DNA of 64,000 nucleotides from Corticium candelabrum. Its lineage: Eukaryota; Porifera; Homoscleromorpha; Homosclerophorida; Plakinidae. Of the stretch, positions 60,220 to 64,000 are shown piece after piece. Numbering within the stretch: position 1 is the stretch's first letter; the number at the start of each line of letters is the position of its first letter. The notes below the pieces were generated by a model that was not told the DNA's origin, searched no databases, and worked only from the letters and a program-made list of their open reading frames with translations. A program made the translations under genes and the position numbers. The DNA lies in contig NC_085095.1 of the NCBI RefSeq assembly GCF_963422355.1, positions 2,709,782 to 2,773,781 of the forward strand, written 5' to 3'.

Positions 60220-60960
60220 TTCCGGACACTAAATAATATTCTTGTGATAGTCTTCGTTATTAGCCTGTTATTGCTCCAAACTGATCAAGTTATGGCATTC
60301 TAAATTGAGTACTGTATAACTATTTAAACCTCTCTCTCTAGTTCAGTTATTTATACTCACAGTCATTGTCTACAGAAATGCAGATATCACTTTTGACTGA
60401 CAGCCTTGCCAAATCGTTATGTCTGGCGAAAATTCAATCGACCTTAGCGTTAATAATTGCCTCAGTACGTTTGTCTATGATAGTATGCAGATATAGCGAC
60501 AGATTTCTGTCGTCGGTCAGAGAGTGTACCGTAATTTTAGAAAAGGTCTCTTATAACTCAGATTTGTATAAATTTATGAATAACAAAATAAAATTTTTAA
60601 TTAGAAGTTAGCAATCTTATGTTAAGATAATTCGTGGCCCTGTGCAATCATATAATTATGAACGAACATTGTTACAAACGAGACAGGTAACAAACTGACT
60701 GTAAAATAGTAACATTTTGAGCTTTCAAAGTTAATTAATATCCTACACTTATGAGAGTGACTACCCAAATCATACACAACACTTCTCTGTTATAAGAATT
60801 AAGAGATAGCTCGTAGCTTGTAGCAACCATGCCAATTGCTTGTGAATGCCCTCTACATCTAGCACATTGAAACTGATATTGAAATGCCATAATAATTAAG
60901 AAATCATGTGATACATAAATTGCACAACTAAATATCTTCACTTTACTTCAATTAATTAAT
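60220..60960 (-). repeat. Distant fragment of the duplicated unit head, inverted
   Basis: AATAATATTCTTGTGATAG, TGTCTACAGAAATGCAGATATC and the following 600 bp match 28.70-29.46 kb and, reversed, the heads of units A-D. It contains an actin-exon relic at about 60,690-60,872 (GAGAGTGACTACCCAAATCATACACAAC ... CTTGTAGCAACCATGCC). It lies 27 kb away from the rest of the array. Confidence 0.75.
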
Positions 60961-62353
<1,393 letters not shown>

Positions 62354-62650
62354 TAATATATTCTGCACTAGGATAGTGAACAACAAAGTTTCAAAGTTGC
62401 CAGACACATTTTCCCACAAGGCTGAACTATAATTACTATTGTTATTATTGCTATGTATGTCACACACAATACCTGGTGTAAGAAAGAATATACGAAAAAG
62501 AAAAAGAATAGCTAGTATGTATACAGGAGTATCTGCAGAAGACAGAACACAAATAATTTGTCTCATTTTAATTAATTGTTACTCAATCCATCTCCATATT
62601 CCTCACTCCATCTTCCTCCCTCAGCCCGCTATCCTCGCATGCTAGCTACC

Positions 62651-62862
62651 TCTTTGGAAAAGATGTGCTATGGTGACATAGCATCAACATCCGCTTGCAA
62701 AAGGTATGTTGCAATGCACCTTCCCTAGCTATAACTCCCCTTGGAAAAAGGTATCCAACTGTCTTCCCCTTGGAAAAGGGTACGCTGCAACCTACCTCCT
62801 CTCCCCCTTGAAAAGAGGTCTGCTGTACTTGCCTCCTCTCCTCTCCCTTGATAAATGTCATC
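62651..62862. repeat. Degenerate tandem repeat of CCCTTGGAAAAGG
   Basis: Six imperfect copies of CCTTGGAAAAGGTA with the pyrimidine-rich tail CTACCTCCTCTC occur at about 62,651, 62,694, 62,740, 62,768, 62,808 and 62,848 (spacing 28-46 bp). Confidence 0.7.
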
Positions 62863-63575
62863 CATAATCCTGCCTGGAGATTACGTAACTGCAATAGCCC
62901 AATGTAGTAGATTAGAGAGACAGATTTCATCGTACCCTAATCCGGGGTAGAGCAGTGTTTACGGATGCAGCAGATTAGTGGCGAGAGCACTAGAAATATG
63001 TTGAGTTGTGTGGTCAAATTATCATGCTACATGCCAGCTTCAGTCATATCACTGATTGTTTAGCCTGCCCTTGCTTGTCGAGCTTTTGCGCGTGAAGGAA
63101 ACTGGCGCAAATCAGAGTACACTTTGAAGCCGCATGTGCAGATAGTCAATGGCACGTGCACACAACGAACCTGTCGTGTGACCAACTTGCTGTCATGTGA
63201 CCATGCAGCTTTGCCGTGTACCCGTACGTGTAGTCGGAGCGAGTTTGATACGGTGTACCTGAAGCCAGCCACTTCGATCTAGTGAAAGGTTGGATGAAAT
63301 TTGTGTTAATTATATGTGAGTTATGTGGCATGTGAGCCGTCCAGAAGTGTCGCAGAGACTTCAATAACTTGAGCCCTTCTCGTGAACTGTGCGTAACACC
63401 GGCTGCCAACTGCTCCTTTCATCGACTGTAGACAGACTACAAGCCGACGCTATCGCTCCTACGAATTTGTCTTAATTAATTAGAACGCCAGTAAGGGTGG
63501 TGACACGTTAGGGAGTATTCCCGCCCCGGCCACCAGTCCCTTTGCTCTTCGTCGCCCTAAAGCCTCCATCTAATT
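62863..63575. other. Non-coding spacer
   Basis: Frames at 63,060-63,409 overlap on the same strand and are not protein-like. No feature recognised. Confidence 0.4.
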
Positions 63576-63655
63576 AGACTCGAACCAGTCTCTCCCCGCC
63601 TTCGTCATTCCCTCCACGGGGAATGACGAAGGCGGGGAGAGACTGGCTCGAGTCT
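63576..63655. repeat. Long hairpin: 37-bp arms, 6-nt loop, one mismatch
   Basis: AGACTCGAACCAGTCTCTCC... pairs with its reverse copy ending GAGACTGGCTCGAGTCT. The loop is TCCACG. Arm sequence (CCAGTCTC, CCCCGCC) resembles the ends of the 6.82-kb MITE family and the 4,068 fragment, so this is probably a collapsed MITE with both ends joined. Confidence 0.9.
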
Positions 63656-64000
63656 GCCGTCTAATCTAATCGGCACAGTATAGAAGTTGCTGGAGTAGGG
63701 AGTGGTCATGAGACGTCATTGCAAAACCAGTTTGGTGTCGCGTCCAAGTGTTGACAAAGTTTATAGTATTGCACTCGTTCACGTATCATCATCGTTTCTC
63801 CTATCATCACCGTCTCTCCTTTCCTCGCTACTATGGCTCACAGAAAGAATTTGCAACAAGCGACGTCGGTCCATTTCCACTTAACGTGATAAATAAAGAG
63901 AGACCTACTGCATTAATTAATTAATTAATATCATTTTATGATGTACAGGGATGTAGGTCATAATTAAATGATACATTGAATGTAGAACTGCATGCTTTTT
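63656..64000. other. Right end of window, no gene seen
   Basis: A short frame at 63,702-63,884 is unrecognised. A TAATTAATTAATTAATAT tract lies near 63,915. Confidence 0.35.

Noticed and set aside
62646-62930. 94-codon minus-strand frame over the CCCTTGGAAAAGG repeat
   Set aside because: It reflects the degenerate tandem repeat and has no protein-like features outside it.

Overview
The window is metazoan nuclear DNA. Genes are split by short introns (about 50-100 nt) with GT-AG borders. It has long (CA/TG)n microsatellites, secreted cystine-knot ligands of TGF-beta type, and a eukaryotic transposon load (hAT, Tigger/pogo, Ty3-Gypsy, MITEs). The AT-rich composition and mini-introns would suit a non-bilaterian animal such as a sponge, but the species cannot be fixed from sequence alone.

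Layout. The left part (0.8-8.1 kb) holds two forward-strand copies of an unusual gene. It joins an N-terminal 2-oxoglutarate/Fe(II) oxygenase (prolyl-hydroxylase type), an F-box and an actin-related domain. From 8.85 to 24.1 kb there are four head-to-tail copies (A-D) of a roughly 4-kb unit. Each unit carries a decayed exon of the actin-related gene, a TGF-beta-like ligand on the minus strand (10.06, 14.16, 17.27 and 22.65 kb) and, divergent from it, a Cys-rich reading frame on the plus strand. A hAT remnant (14.81-15.68 kb) and a Tigger element with intact ends and TA duplication (19.28-21.42 kb) interrupt the series.

Around 24.1-25.0 kb lies an AT-rich foldback and minisatellite centre. Beyond it the same units recur in opposite orientation: partial at 25.0-29.5 kb, complete at 29.5-33.06 kb with a plus-strand ligand at 31.3 kb. 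A third copy of the oxygenase/F-box/actin gene lies on the minus strand at 45.95-49.59 kb. The locus is therefore a large degenerate mirror-image duplication. The third copy gives the clearest gene model: nine exons, all splice phases compatible, but with one frameshift and one stop codon.

Between the right-hand duplicates lie a decayed Ulp1-like fragment (34.5-35.2 kb), a minus-strand gene of small exons encoding an Ulp1/SENP-like (C48) protease (35.6-37.2 kb), and a 7.3-kb candidate DNA transposon (37.41-44.74 kb). The candidate has CCCATGCAGAAAA terminal inverted repeats and dense CTCATGAG palindromes just inside both ends. It encloses a CA tract, retroelement fragments and a satellite array of about 355 bp. 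From 50.0 to 59.6 kb come a Ty3/Gypsy element lacking reverse transcriptase and RNase H, a hAT element with a broken ZMYM/ZNF862-like transposase, and a decayed multi-exon gene of a widespread uncharacterised, transposon-like family. The right end has one more unit fragment (60.2-60.96 kb), a long GT tract and a perfect-type hairpin.

Only the TGF-beta-like ligands (four apparently intact copies) and possibly the C48 protease look like potentially working genes. Most other coding sequence is broken.
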